Shown in pieces: positions 1-6,181 of a stretch of 7,921 nucleotides of DNA. The stretch is from an uncultured Lachnospiraceae bacterium (GTDB taxonomy: Bacteria; Bacillota_A; Clostridia; Lachnospirales; Lachnospiraceae), in contig CANOBT010000220.1 of NCBI GenBank assembly GCA_947564305.1, positions 1 through 7,921 of the forward strand, written 5' to 3'. The notes beneath the pieces are model-generated. The model did not search any database. It was not told the DNA's origin and saw only the letters and a program-made list of their open reading frames with translations. The position numbers and the translations under genes were made by a program. Position 1 is the stretch's first letter. The number at the start of each line of letters is the position of its first letter.

Positions 1-68
1 ATAGTAAAGAGCAGCATGAGTGAGCCGATCAGTAAAATGTGGAGATTTCGATTAAGCCTTTTTACCAT
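1..68 (-). CDS. Sensor histidine kinase, N-terminal fragment (runs off left edge)
   Basis: Only the first 22 codons lie in the window. The ATG at 68-66 follows a GGAGG ribosome binding site with about 7 nt spacing, and it lies inside the last codons of the upstream response regulator (17-nt overlap), so translation is probably coupled. The visible peptide begins MVKRLNRNLHILLIGSLM: a short basic cytoplasmic start followed by a hydrophobic stretch, which is how a first transmembrane helix of a membrane histidine kinase begins. No catalytic motif is in view. The kinase assignment rests on position: in OmpR-family systems the kinase very often follows the regulator with a short overlap. It could be another membrane protein, but a partner kinase is by far the likeliest. 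Confidence 0.72.
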   Translation of the reverse strand, partial: MVKRLNRNLHILLIGSLMLLFT

Positions 69-747
69 TTCCAGCCTCCAGTATATATCCAGAACCGTAC
101 ACAGAAGAAAGAATACAGCCGCTTTCTATGGCACGGATACGTTTTCGTAGAAAATAGATGTAGTTATCCAGATTTCCGGTTTCCACGGATGCATCTGTTT
201 CCCACACTTTTTGTATCAACTGTTCTCTGGTCAGTAGAGTGTCGGGCTGATCCAGAAAGACCTGCATTAAATGAAATTCTGTAGGCGTCAGTGTTACGGA
301 GTTTCTTTTACACATAAGCTGCCTTTTTGTCAGGTCAAGAGAAATGTCATGGAAAGCAAGACTGCATTCCTTGTTCAGAATGGCAGGTCTGCGGGTTAAA
401 GCACGGATACGTGCAGAAAGTTCCTCCATATGAAAAGGTTTTGAGAGATAATCATCTGCACCGCTGTCCAGACCTTCAATTTTATTCTGCAATTCAGACA
501 TTCCGGTTATGATAATGACAGGAATCTGTATCTGCTTGTTCCGCATCGCTTTTATGATCGTGAGCCCGTCTACAATAGGGAGCATCCGGTCAATGACTGC
601 AAGGTCATAACTGTTGTTTCTGTCCAGGGCAAGCAAAAAGCCCTCTTCTCCGTCACCACAGGCATCAACAATATAGCCTTCTTTTGTGAGCTGTTGTTTC
701 ACATTGTTGCAAAGGTATTTATCATCTTCTAAAAGTAATATTTTCAT
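52..747 (-). CDS. OmpR-family DNA-binding response regulator
   Basis: The 231-residue protein has the usual length and order for the family: receiver domain (about 1-120), then a winged-helix DNA-binding domain (about 127-225). In the receiver I see the acidic pair Asp8-Asp9, the phosphoacceptor Asp53 (VIDRMLP), Thr81 and Lys103 (in LSKPF). The C-terminal part carries the typical LTPTEFHLM segment and ends in SVYGSGYIL, the wing of the winged helix. I place the start at 747, preceded by GGAGAGGA with good spacing, rather than at an in-frame ATG five codons upstream (762). It is transcribed divergently from the lipoprotein/ABC operon and shares a repeat-rich promoter region with it, so it probably regulates both directions. 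Comparable Firmicute regulators next to FtsX-type ABC genes respond to cell-envelope stress or peptides; the signal here is not known. Confidence 0.95.
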   Translation of the reverse strand: MKILLLEDDKYLCNNVKQQLTKEGYIVDACGDGEEGFLLALDRNNSYDLAVIDRMLPIVDGLTIIKAMRNKQIQIPVIIITGMSELQNKIEGLDSGADDYLSKPFHMEELSARIRALTRRPAILNKECSLAFHDISLDLTKRQLMCKRNSVTLTPTEFHLMQVFLDQPDTLLTREQLIQKVWETDASVETGNLDNYIYFLRKRIRAIESGCILSSVYGSGYILEAGNGKKA

Positions 748-783
748 AGAAATCCTCTCCATATTAAATTAGCTTGTATTCTC

Positions 784-792
784 AGTATAACA
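784..792 (-). promoter_or_regulatory. Extended -10 promoter for the OmpR-type regulator/kinase operon
   Basis: On the minus strand the sequence reads TGTTATACT: a 5-of-6 match to TATAAT with the TGn extension. No good -35 hexamer lies 16-18 nt upstream; that position is taken by direct repeats. A weak -35 with an extended -10 is typical of a promoter that needs an activator. It lies about 37-42 nt before the regulator start codon, leaving room for a short leader. Confidence 0.6.
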
Positions 793-796
793 AAAC

Positions 797-829
797 ATTC
801 TCGAAAAATCTTCTAAAAAACTCTTAAAA
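797..829 (-). promoter_or_regulatory. Three tandem 11-bp direct repeats, probable response-regulator operator
   Basis: Read on the minus strand, three contiguous 11-mers follow each other without a gap: TTTTAAGAGTT (829-819), TTTTAGAAGAT (818-808) and TTTTCGAGAAT (807-797). All start with TTTT and share a purine-rich GA core. An 11-bp period is one helical turn, as expected when OmpR/PhoB-family regulators bind head-to-tail. The array ends 7 nt before the TATACT hexamer and covers the -35 position. The repeats are seen directly; binding by the regulator encoded next door is inferred. Confidence 0.6.
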
Positions 830-839
830 TTTGTTGCTG

Positions 840-861
840 AAATAGAAGATTTTTAGAGTAG
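840..861 (+). promoter_or_regulatory. Two plus-strand 11-bp repeats upstream of the lipoprotein promoter
   Basis: AAATAGAAGAT (840-850) and TTTTAGAGTAG (851-861) match the 11-mers in front of the divergent promoter but face the other way; the first agrees with TTTTAGAAGAT at 8 of 11 positions. The last repeat ends 8 nt before the -10 element, nearly the same geometry as on the minus strand (7 nt). Together with the left array this also forms an imperfect inverted repeat (800-815 with 843-858, 15 of 16 bases). Probable binding site through which the regulator activates the operon. Confidence 0.5.
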
Positions 862-866
862 TCGAA

Positions 867-875
867 TGATATGCT
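867..875 (+). promoter_or_regulatory. Extended -10 promoter for the lipoprotein/ABC/peptidase operon
   Basis: TGATATGCT has the TGn extension and a 4-of-6 match to TATAAT. The -35 position holds the regulator-type repeats and no consensus hexamer. The predicted transcript start is near 882, about 40 nt before the lipoprotein ATG. The assignment depends mainly on the mirrored layout with the divergent promoter. Confidence 0.45.
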
Positions 876-921
876 TTGTTGCAGGCAGGAAAGCCAAATA
901 AAAGAAAAGAGGTATAAGAAA

Positions 922-1572
922 ATGAGAAGAAAAATGTTGAAAACAGTAGGAATTTTAACCCTGAGCTTTATGTTGGGTATAGGCATGGTCGGCTGTGCGG
1001 GAAAAGGAGACAATGAGCCGGACACACCGGATATTCAGGGCGTTACATTGCATGATAACGATGAGATAGGAAGTAATAGTGAGACGAATTTACCGGATAG
1101 CCAAAATCCTGAATTAAATAATGATGACAGCGCAGGGAATGGAAATGGAATAAAGGACGGAGGGGAAGCTGAAAGCGATAATGAAGCCGGGAATAACACC
1201 AGCGTGGAAGGCAATATGGAATCCGTTTATTTTGAAGGAGCTGACCTGAATGGAAGGGTGCTTGAATTTTCTGATACTGGTTTTACAATAACGCCTATTT
1301 ATAGAGAGGTATTTGCGGATGGAACGAGCAACAGTTGGGAGGCGGCTCCGGGTAAGGAAAATGAGGAGGATAATATCAATGTAACTTATACAGAAGATAC
1401 GGTCTTTGAAATTGTATATTTCAACATGAGCCTGCAGGATGTATCCTCAAGGGAAGAAGCTGATAAAAGCAGCATTAAAAAACAGACAATAGTATATGTT
1501 TTTGGTTCCAGTGAGGATGGGAAAAACTGGACTGCGGACAAGGTTCTCATCCAGAGGTGGGAAAACAACTAA
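922..1572 (+). CDS. Predicted lipoprotein with acidic linker, first gene of the ABC operon
   Basis: This 216-residue protein has a bacterial lipoprotein signal: basic MRRKMLK start, hydrophobic stretch (about 8-23) and a lipobox ending Met-Val-Gly-Cys with Cys25 as the lipidation site (Met at -3 is a little unusual). Residues about 30-98 are a low-complexity linker rich in Asp, Glu, Asn, Gly and Ser, holding the C-terminal domain (about 99-216) away from the membrane. That domain has alternating beta-type segments (GRVLEFSDTGFTITPI, KQTIVYVFGSS) and ends near TADKVLIQRW; it faintly recalls small beta-barrel exported domains of the DUF5666 kind, but I do not recognise a family. I chose the ATG at 922 because AGAGG lies about 9 nt upstream and the signal peptide follows at once; an upstream in-frame ATG at 871 would overlap the promoter. 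Likely an extracytoplasmic substrate-binding or accessory partner of the transporter encoded next. Confidence 0.85.
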   Translation: MRRKMLKTVGILTLSFMLGIGMVGCAGKGDNEPDTPDIQGVTLHDNDEIGSNSETNLPDSQNPELNNDDSAGNGNGIKDGGEAESDNEAGNNTSVEGNMESVYFEGADLNGRVLEFSDTGFTITPIYREVFADGTSNSWEAAPGKENEEDNINVTYTEDTVFEIVYFNMSLQDVSSREEADKSSIKKQTIVYVFGSSEDGKNWTADKVLIQRWENN

Positions 1573-1579
1573 AGTTGTT
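1564..1579 (+). other. Small hairpin around the lipoprotein stop codon
   Basis: AACAAC, loop TAAA, GTTGTT forms a perfect 6-bp stem whose loop contains the lipoprotein stop codon. It ends 2 nt before the GGAGG of the first permease gene (1582-1586). It has no T-run and is not a terminator. It might influence translation coupling or mRNA stability, so that the lipoprotein is made in excess over the permeases; it may also be chance. Confidence 0.3.
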
Positions 1580-1591
1580 AGGGAGGAAGTA

Positions 1592-2791
1592 ATGAATTGT
1601 TTTGTAAGAGCATCTAAATATTTATATAGGAAAAAGCGGAAGGCAATCCTGTTGTTGCTTTTATTTCTGGTGATCAACGTGATGGTGTCAGGAACCCTGG
1701 CAATCCGTGCATCTTCCCTCAAACTGGCGGAGGAACTGCGGAAAAATTCAGAGGGCAAGATAATGTTGGAAAGCTTGGATAGACAAAGCGGTTTTGAGGA
1801 ACAAGACCTGCAGGAAATCATGGCAATCGAAAATATAAACTGGATCAACCGGATATCCGAGACGAGTTGTTTATCCTCACAGCTGTTTCCGGTTGCAGGA
1901 AATGTGGAATCAGAAGATTTGTTTGATGTTCATGGATATGATGAACTGGAAAAAGACAGCCCGTTTGCTGAGCATATTTACCGGATTATAGAAGGATATT
2001 TTCCGCAAAGCCAGAACGAAATCGTAATAAATAAGTATCTGGCAGAGAAAAACGGGATACAGGTGGGAGAAAAAATATTACTCCAGTCTATGGAACAGCA
2101 GGCAGTGGAAGCTGTTGTCACAGGTTTTTTTCTGGTGGGAGAAGAAGAACGACAGACAGATAATGTCGCTACAGTAAATCGGATTGAAAACCAGCTTTTT
2201 GCAACTACTGATTTTGTAAATATGCTTTCCGGGGGAAAAAAATTTATAAATGCAGTGGTTTATGTAAATAATCCGGAGCTACTGGGGAATACATCAGGTA
2301 TATTGGCAGAAATGTATGAAGGGCGTGTAGTGATAAGTGCGATGGATAATACGTTCCAGAAATTGAATTTGACGATTGAGCAGACTGACAGGATTACTTT
2401 CATGATCCTTTTACTGACAATTTTGATTGGGTGTGCGGTTGTCGGACTGTTGCTTGCCATGTGGACACGGGGCAGAAAAAAGGAAATTGCTGTGCTGATT
2501 AGCCTTGGTGTGTCAAAAGGAAATATATTTCTGCAAATGTTATTAGAGGATCTATTCCTGTATGGACTTTCATTTATAGGGGCGCAGATGATTACAATAT
2601 TGCTTTTGCCTGTCGTGGGCGGCAAAATGGTGTATTTGCAGGGAAACAGCTCCATGCTGCAGCTTTCCCCTAGCGGTATGATAGTCAGCCTTTGTGCAGG
2701 ACTGGCAGGAGTTATGATATTGATGGGGATTTCTATTTTCCCATATATGAAAAAACAGGTCAAAGAAGTCCTGTCAGAAATGGAGGGGTAG
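1592..2791 (+). CDS. FtsX/MacB-family ABC transporter permease (first of two)
   Basis: A 399-residue membrane protein with MacB/LolC-type layout: a basic N-terminus (YRKKRK), one transmembrane helix (about 18-38), a large extracytoplasmic domain (about 40-265), then three helices near 268-291, 318-342 and 365-388. After the second helix comes the FtsX hallmark RKKEIAVLISLGVSKGNI (296-312), the coupling region that contacts the ATPase. The start at 1592 has GGGAGGAAGT directly upstream; an in-frame ATG at 1496 lies inside the lipoprotein gene and would add a non-membrane basic extension, so I reject it. It lies 19 nt after the lipoprotein and 1 nt before a second permease. In this family (type VII ABC systems) the transporter usually works on the periplasmic or outer side by transmitting ATPase motion, for lipoproteins, peptides or antibiotics. 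The pair probably forms a heterodimer; the substrate is unknown. Confidence 0.92.
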   Translation: MNCFVRASKYLYRKKRKAILLLLLFLVINVMVSGTLAIRASSLKLAEELRKNSEGKIMLESLDRQSGFEEQDLQEIMAIENINWINRISETSCLSSQLFPVAGNVESEDLFDVHGYDELEKDSPFAEHIYRIIEGYFPQSQNEIVINKYLAEKNGIQVGEKILLQSMEQQAVEAVVTGFFLVGEEERQTDNVATVNRIENQLFATTDFVNMLSGGKKFINAVVYVNNPELLGNTSGILAEMYEGRVVISAMDNTFQKLNLTIEQTDRITFMILLLTILIGCAVVGLLLAMWTRGRKKEIAVLISLGVSKGNIFLQMLLEDLFLYGLSFIGAQMITILLLPVVGGKMVYLQGNSSMLQLSPSGMIVSLCAGLAGVMILMGISIFPYMKKQVKEVLSEMEG

Positions 2792-2792
2792 T

Positions 2793-4223
2793 ATGAATAT
2801 TTTTAGTTTAAGTATCCGATGTCTGGCTCGAAAAAAGGTAAGGACAATCCTGCTTTTTTGCATTGTATTTTTGGCATCTGGTTTTATTTATGCAGGATGG
2901 TCATGCAGGTCAGCAAGTGTGCAGACACAGACAGAAGGAAAGCGTGCAATAGGGGCATCCTTCCGTTTGGAGGAAAATGAGGCAAACAGGCATGTGCGTT
3001 CATCGGAAGCTCTAAAGAAAATTGGGGACAATGCAAATGGGAGTGCCGATGGTACGCATGTGGAGCAACTGGAATCTGGGGATTGGATGATATGGCATGA
3101 CAACTCGTTTGAAACTTTGCAGATGGATGATATTTTAACGCTTGCCAGTCAGGATGGAATTGCGGAGTACAATATCACTACGGTCAATACGGTCGTAAAT
3201 GCTGTAAATTTTATGCGTATTGAAGATCCGGATGTGGAACAGTCAGATGGGAATTGGGTTTCCTTGCGTGGGAATCTGGAAATGCGCCTTGACATGGATG
3301 TGCAAAGTGGAAATATCGAGGTGCGGGAAGGACGCATGATTGCAGAAGATGATAAGGATGTATGTGTCATCTCAAGAGAACTCGCTGATTTAAACGGCTT
3401 AAAATTGGGGGATACATTGGGATTTAATGAGCGGAGCGAAGCAGAAACCGCCACAGTCTGTCAGGCGGAGATTATAGGGATTTATGAAACCATTTATAAA
3501 ATGACGCCTGTCATGTATGGCGACAGTTACAGAAGCGAGAATGTTATTTTTACGGATTTACGGCTCCCTGAGAAGGCGGAAGGGCATAAAGATGATCCTT
3601 TATACCAATATGCGACTTTTTGGGTGGAGAATGTGGACGAATATGACACAATCAAAGAGCAGATGAAACAGGCAGACATTGATTGGAACCGTTATGATTT
3701 TCTGGACAATACCGGAATGAGTGATACAGTGGCATCAAATTTTGGGGATTTGGAAACGATGAGTACAATCATTCTGGTGCTGGTTATATGTTCCAGTGTT
3801 GTGATACTTTTTTTGGTCTGCCTGTTTTGGCTGGGGAGCAGGGTACATGAGATTGGTGTATTTTTGGCAATGGGGAAAAGAAAGAGCATGATTGTCATGC
3901 AGATGCTTCTGGAAGGGGTGCTGGTCGGAAGCATCGCATTTCTGCTTGCCACATTTTGTGCGCCTGCTATTTCCGAGAATGTTGCAGACTATCTGGTAGG
4001 ATACGAACTGGAACAGCAGGAAACAGAAAAAAATGCAGAACAGGGCGTAAAATTGTATCTGGAAGACGATACGGAAGTTGTTGGGGTGCAGGTAGCTGTG
4101 ACAGGAGAAGTGATCCTGCTGTCAGTCTGTTCCGTTTTGGGAATCATTGTGGCGGCTGTTCTTTTTTCATGTGTGTCTGTGGCAGTGAAGAAACCGCAGG
4201 AGATTTTGAGCAGGATGAGCTGA
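2793..4223 (+). CDS. FtsX/MacB-family ABC transporter permease (second of two)
   Basis: A 476-residue protein with the same topology as its upstream neighbour: basic start (ARKKVR), a first helix (about 18-37), a large extracytoplasmic domain (about 40-320), a second helix (326-347), the coupling segment RVHEIGVFLAMGKRKSMIV (350-368), a third helix (about 369-392) and a fourth (about 441-466), ending KKPQEILSRMS. Two parts are larger than in the first permease: the main external domain and an acidic external loop between helices 3 and 4 (about 393-438). The start has GGAGGGG inside the end of the previous gene, and only 1 nt separates the two genes, so translation is probably coupled and a 1:1 complex is likely. 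As in LolC/LolE, the two non-identical permeases probably share one ATPase, encoded next. Confidence 0.92.
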   Translation: MNIFSLSIRCLARKKVRTILLFCIVFLASGFIYAGWSCRSASVQTQTEGKRAIGASFRLEENEANRHVRSSEALKKIGDNANGSADGTHVEQLESGDWMIWHDNSFETLQMDDILTLASQDGIAEYNITTVNTVVNAVNFMRIEDPDVEQSDGNWVSLRGNLEMRLDMDVQSGNIEVREGRMIAEDDKDVCVISRELADLNGLKLGDTLGFNERSEAETATVCQAEIIGIYETIYKMTPVMYGDSYRSENVIFTDLRLPEKAEGHKDDPLYQYATFWVENVDEYDTIKEQMKQADIDWNRYDFLDNTGMSDTVASNFGDLETMSTIILVLVICSSVVILFLVCLFWLGSRVHEIGVFLAMGKRKSMIVMQMLLEGVLVGSIAFLLATFCAPAISENVADYLVGYELEQQETEKNAEQGVKLYLEDDTEVVGVQVAVTGEVILLSVCSVLGIIVAAVLFSCVSVAVKKPQEILSRMS

Positions 4224-4249
4224 GTGAAAAAGATTGGAGAGTGGATAAT

Positions 4250-4897
4250 ATGCTAGAATTAAAAGATGTTACTTATTTTTATAAATCTCAAAAGGATAAG
4301 ATAGTTTTAGACAAAATATCTTATCAGTTTGAAAAGGGAAAGCTGTATGCGATATTGGGGGCAAGTGGTGGTGGAAAAACCACGTTGCTGTCACTCTTGG
4401 CAGGGCTGGATATTCCTGTTGAGGGAAAAATAACCGTTTTAGGCAAGGAGATTCAAAAGAGCAGCCTGAATCTGCACAGAAAGAACAATGTTTCGCTGAT
4501 TTTCCAGAACTATAATCTGATTGATTACCTTACGCCCGTTGAGAATGTAAAACTTGGCGGGAAAGCCGATGCGGAGGAATTGTTGGCACAGATGGGCATT
4601 GATGAAGCACAGCGGAAAAGAAATGTGATGCAGCTGTCCGGAGGTCAGCAGCAGAGAGTAGCCATTGCAAGGGCATTGGCGAGCAAGGCCCCCATTCTGT
4701 TAGCTGATGAACCGACAGGAAATTTGGACGAGGATACGGCGAATGAGATTATATCCATTTTTCAGAAGCTGGCTCATGAGCAGGAAAAATGCGTGGTGGT
4801 AGTTACCCACAGCAGGGAACTGGCGGAGCAGGCGGATGTTGTCCTGCGGTTAAAGAAAGGGAAAATAGCAGACAACACAGGAATCGGGGATGATTAG
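4250..4897 (+). CDS. ABC transporter ATP-binding protein, MacB/LolD type
   Basis: The 215-residue protein is a single nucleotide-binding domain of the size usual for LolD/MacB-type ATPases. All motifs are present: Walker A GASGGGKTT (37-45), Q-loop Gln86 (IFQNYNLID), signature LSGGQQQRVAIARAL (from 129), Walker B ILLADEP with Asp153-Glu154, D-loop GNLDE and the switch His187 (VTHSRE). The catalytic glutamate is intact, so it should be active. I chose the ATG at 4250, with GGAGAG upstream and the domain starting at once (MLELKDVTYFY); the long upstream extension of the same frame lies inside the second permease and is a shadow. It follows the permeases by 26 nt and powers them from the cytoplasmic face. 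Confidence 0.96.
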   Translation: MLELKDVTYFYKSQKDKIVLDKISYQFEKGKLYAILGASGGGKTTLLSLLAGLDIPVEGKITVLGKEIQKSSLNLHRKNNVSLIFQNYNLIDYLTPVENVKLGGKADAEELLAQMGIDEAQRKRNVMQLSGGQQQRVAIARALASKAPILLADEPTGNLDEDTANEIISIFQKLAHEQEKCVVVVTHSRELAEQADVVLRLKKGKIADNTGIGDD

Positions 4898-4918
4898 ATA
4901 CGATTGAGAGGAACATAG

Positions 4919-5902
4919 ATGGTAGCAGGTGGCAGAAATGTCGGTATGAATAGGCGGCAGATAGAGAGCAGAAGAAAAAAACAACTGATGCGGTGGATTT
5001 CGCTATTAGTCAGAGTGTTAGTTTTGCTCGTGATTGTGTTCTGTATCAGAAATATCTATGTCCGTCTGGAAGAAATGCAGATGAAATTAGAGCGGCTGGA
5101 GATACAGCAATATGGGAGGGTACAGACCGGCGCAGATGCGCAGTCACCAGATAAATTGAATGATGTAGATTATGTTGAAAGCCTTGACACATGGAAAGTT
5201 GGCAAGCCTAAAGAACGTACTGAAGCGGAAGTCCTGCAGCGGCTGGGTGAGTTGGGGCAGACCAGCTCTTTGATAGAAGGGATTTATCAAAATCATTCCC
5301 GGTATCCGAAGGATCTGCTTGCAGCACTGGCAAATAATCCGGAAATGGCGGATTTTGTTTCCGGGTATCCTGACCAGAACGAAGTGACAGGGGAAATTAC
5401 TGCATCTGAAAAAGAACAGGAATTTCCACTGTTCCTGCAATGGGACAGGCGCTGGGGGTATGAGTCCTATGGGGATAGCTGCATCGGGCTGGCAGGCTGC
5501 GGACCAACGTGTCTGTCTATGGTATTGTTCTATCTGACTAAGAATGAAACGTATACTCCAGACAAAATTGCCGCATACAGTGTGGAAAATGGATATTATG
5601 TGGAAGGAACCGGAACATCATGGGTGTTGATGGAGGATGTGCCGAAGTTATATGGCATTAAAGTTTCATCCATAAGCTCAAGTGCAAATAATATGAGGGC
5701 AGTGCTTGATAATGGCGGAATCATCATATGCGCTATGGGGAAAGGGGACTTTACAATATCCGGTCACTATATTGTCATATATGGGTATGATAATGAGGGG
5801 TTTATGGTAAACGATCCTAACTGTGTAGCAAGGAGTGGCAGGAGATGGACATTCAGAGAGATCGAAAATCAGATTAAAAGCATATGGGTATATGACAAGT
5901 AA
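4919..5902 (+). CDS. Membrane-anchored C39-like cysteine peptidase (papain fold)
   Basis: This 327-residue protein has a strongly basic N-terminus (RRQIESRRKKQLMR, 12-25), one transmembrane helix (about 27-47), a short coiled-coil-like stretch (about 48-64), a linker, and a Peptidase_C39_2-like domain (about 168-325). Catalytic features are visible: Gln174 (LQWDRRWG), nucleophile Cys194 in GCGPTCLSM, His283 in GHYIVIYGYD and Asp299 in VNDPN, so activity is plausible. The segment YPKDLLAALANNPEMADFV (129-147) is common ahead of this domain in Clostridia. By the positive-inside rule the catalytic domain faces outside. The start at 4919 has GAGAGG with 7 nt spacing; an internal ATG at 4946 has a poorer site. 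It lies 21 nt after the ATPase. Unlike the leader-cleaving C39 domain of peptide exporters, it is not fused to a transporter. It may trim an exported peptide or act on envelope protein; the substrate is not known. Confidence 0.88.
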   Translation: MVAGGRNVGMNRRQIESRRKKQLMRWISLLVRVLVLLVIVFCIRNIYVRLEEMQMKLERLEIQQYGRVQTGADAQSPDKLNDVDYVESLDTWKVGKPKERTEAEVLQRLGELGQTSSLIEGIYQNHSRYPKDLLAALANNPEMADFVSGYPDQNEVTGEITASEKEQEFPLFLQWDRRWGYESYGDSCIGLAGCGPTCLSMVLFYLTKNETYTPDKIAAYSVENGYYVEGTGTSWVLMEDVPKLYGIKVSSISSSANNMRAVLDNGGIIICAMGKGDFTISGHYIVIYGYDNEGFMVNDPNCVARSGRRWTFREIENQIKSIWVYDK

Positions 5903-5959
5903 AAATAGAATTAAAAAGCAGTAAGAAAGGAAATACACAAAAGCTAACCGCCGTACTAT

Positions 5960-5987
5960 GGCAGACCGCCATATGCGGCGGTCTGCC
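5960..5987. repeat. Perfect 11-bp inverted repeat (hairpin) after the peptidase gene
   Basis: GGCAGACCGCC (5960-5970), a 6-nt loop, then GGCGGTCTGCC (5977-5987) pair perfectly, giving a very stable GC-rich hairpin 57 nt after the peptidase stop codon. Neither strand has a T-run after the stem, so it is not a classical intrinsic terminator. It may slow RNA decay, end transcription with help, or be a REP-like or element-end palindrome. A weaker hairpin (GGCGG 6027-6031 with CCGCC 6044-6048) lies downstream and repeats GGCGGTYTG. Confidence 0.6.
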
Positions 5988-6050
5988 TATTGGAAAGCGG
6001 GGGAATCAGAGGTAATATGCTTACACGGCGGTTTGCGTTTGTGCCGCCCC

Positions 6051-6179
6051 TATATCGGACGAATGGCGAAAAACTTTAGGCCTTTCGGTGATATTCTGAG
6101 ATTGGTTTATAGTCGTTTCGTGCAATTTATGGGCGTTTTGTGCAATGGCGTTTGATAGGATGCCCTATAATCCGATATA
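6051..6179. repeat. 9-bp inverted repeat flanking the LytTR promoter region
   Basis: TATATCGGA (6051-6059) and TCCGATATA (6171-6179) are perfect inverted copies separated by 111 nt. The right copy overlaps the -10 element. It could be an operator pair or the ends of a small insertion, but nine bases at this distance can arise by chance. Confidence 0.3.
6114..6146 (+). promoter_or_regulatory. Direct repeat CGTTTYGTGCAAT, probable LytTR regulator binding site
   Basis: CGTTTCGTGCAAT (6114-6126) and CGTTTTGTGCAAT (6134-6146) differ at one base and are offset by exactly 20 bp, about two helical turns. LytTR-domain regulators typically bind paired direct repeats with a GTT core spaced about two turns apart, just upstream of the -35. 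The pair ends 5 nt before the -35 hexamer. The half-sites loosely recall the GTT...GCA pattern of VirR boxes. Binding by the regulator encoded downstream (autoregulation) is inferred. Confidence 0.55.
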
Positions 6180-6181
6180 AT
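6152..6181 (+). promoter_or_regulatory. Sigma-A promoter for the LytTR regulator/kinase operon
   Basis: TTGATA (6152-6157, 5 of 6) and TATAAT (6176-6181, perfect) are separated by 18 nt. A second perfect TATAAT at 6166-6171 lacks a -35 at normal spacing but could serve as an alternative -10 when an activator sits on the repeats upstream. The predicted start of transcription is near 6188, giving a leader of only about 20 nt that contains the ribosome binding site (GGGGA, 6196-6200). Confidence 0.6.

Noticed and set aside
871..921. Longer N-terminus for the lipoprotein (start at 871)
   Set aside because: It would begin within the predicted -10 element and put a polar stretch ahead of a perfect lipoprotein signal; the ATG at 922 has a better ribosome binding site.
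2260..2763. 167-codon minus-strand open frame inside the first permease gene
   Set aside because: It is antisense to a well-supported FtsX gene over its full length, has no promoter or ribosome binding site I can see, and its translation resembles no family.
3956..4249. 98-residue N-terminal extension of the ABC ATPase
   Set aside because: It lies out of frame inside the second permease gene, is rich in Cys/Arg/Gly with no domain, and the ATPase domain begins exactly at the ATG at 4250.
5960..5987. Calling the palindrome an intrinsic terminator
   Set aside because: No T-run follows the stem on either strand, so I list it as an inverted repeat of uncertain role.
5958..6155. A 65-codon plus-strand open frame as a small protein or peptide precursor
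   Set aside because: It has no ribosome binding site near its ATG, runs through a perfect hairpin and the promoter repeats, and its translation has no signal, leader or processing motif.
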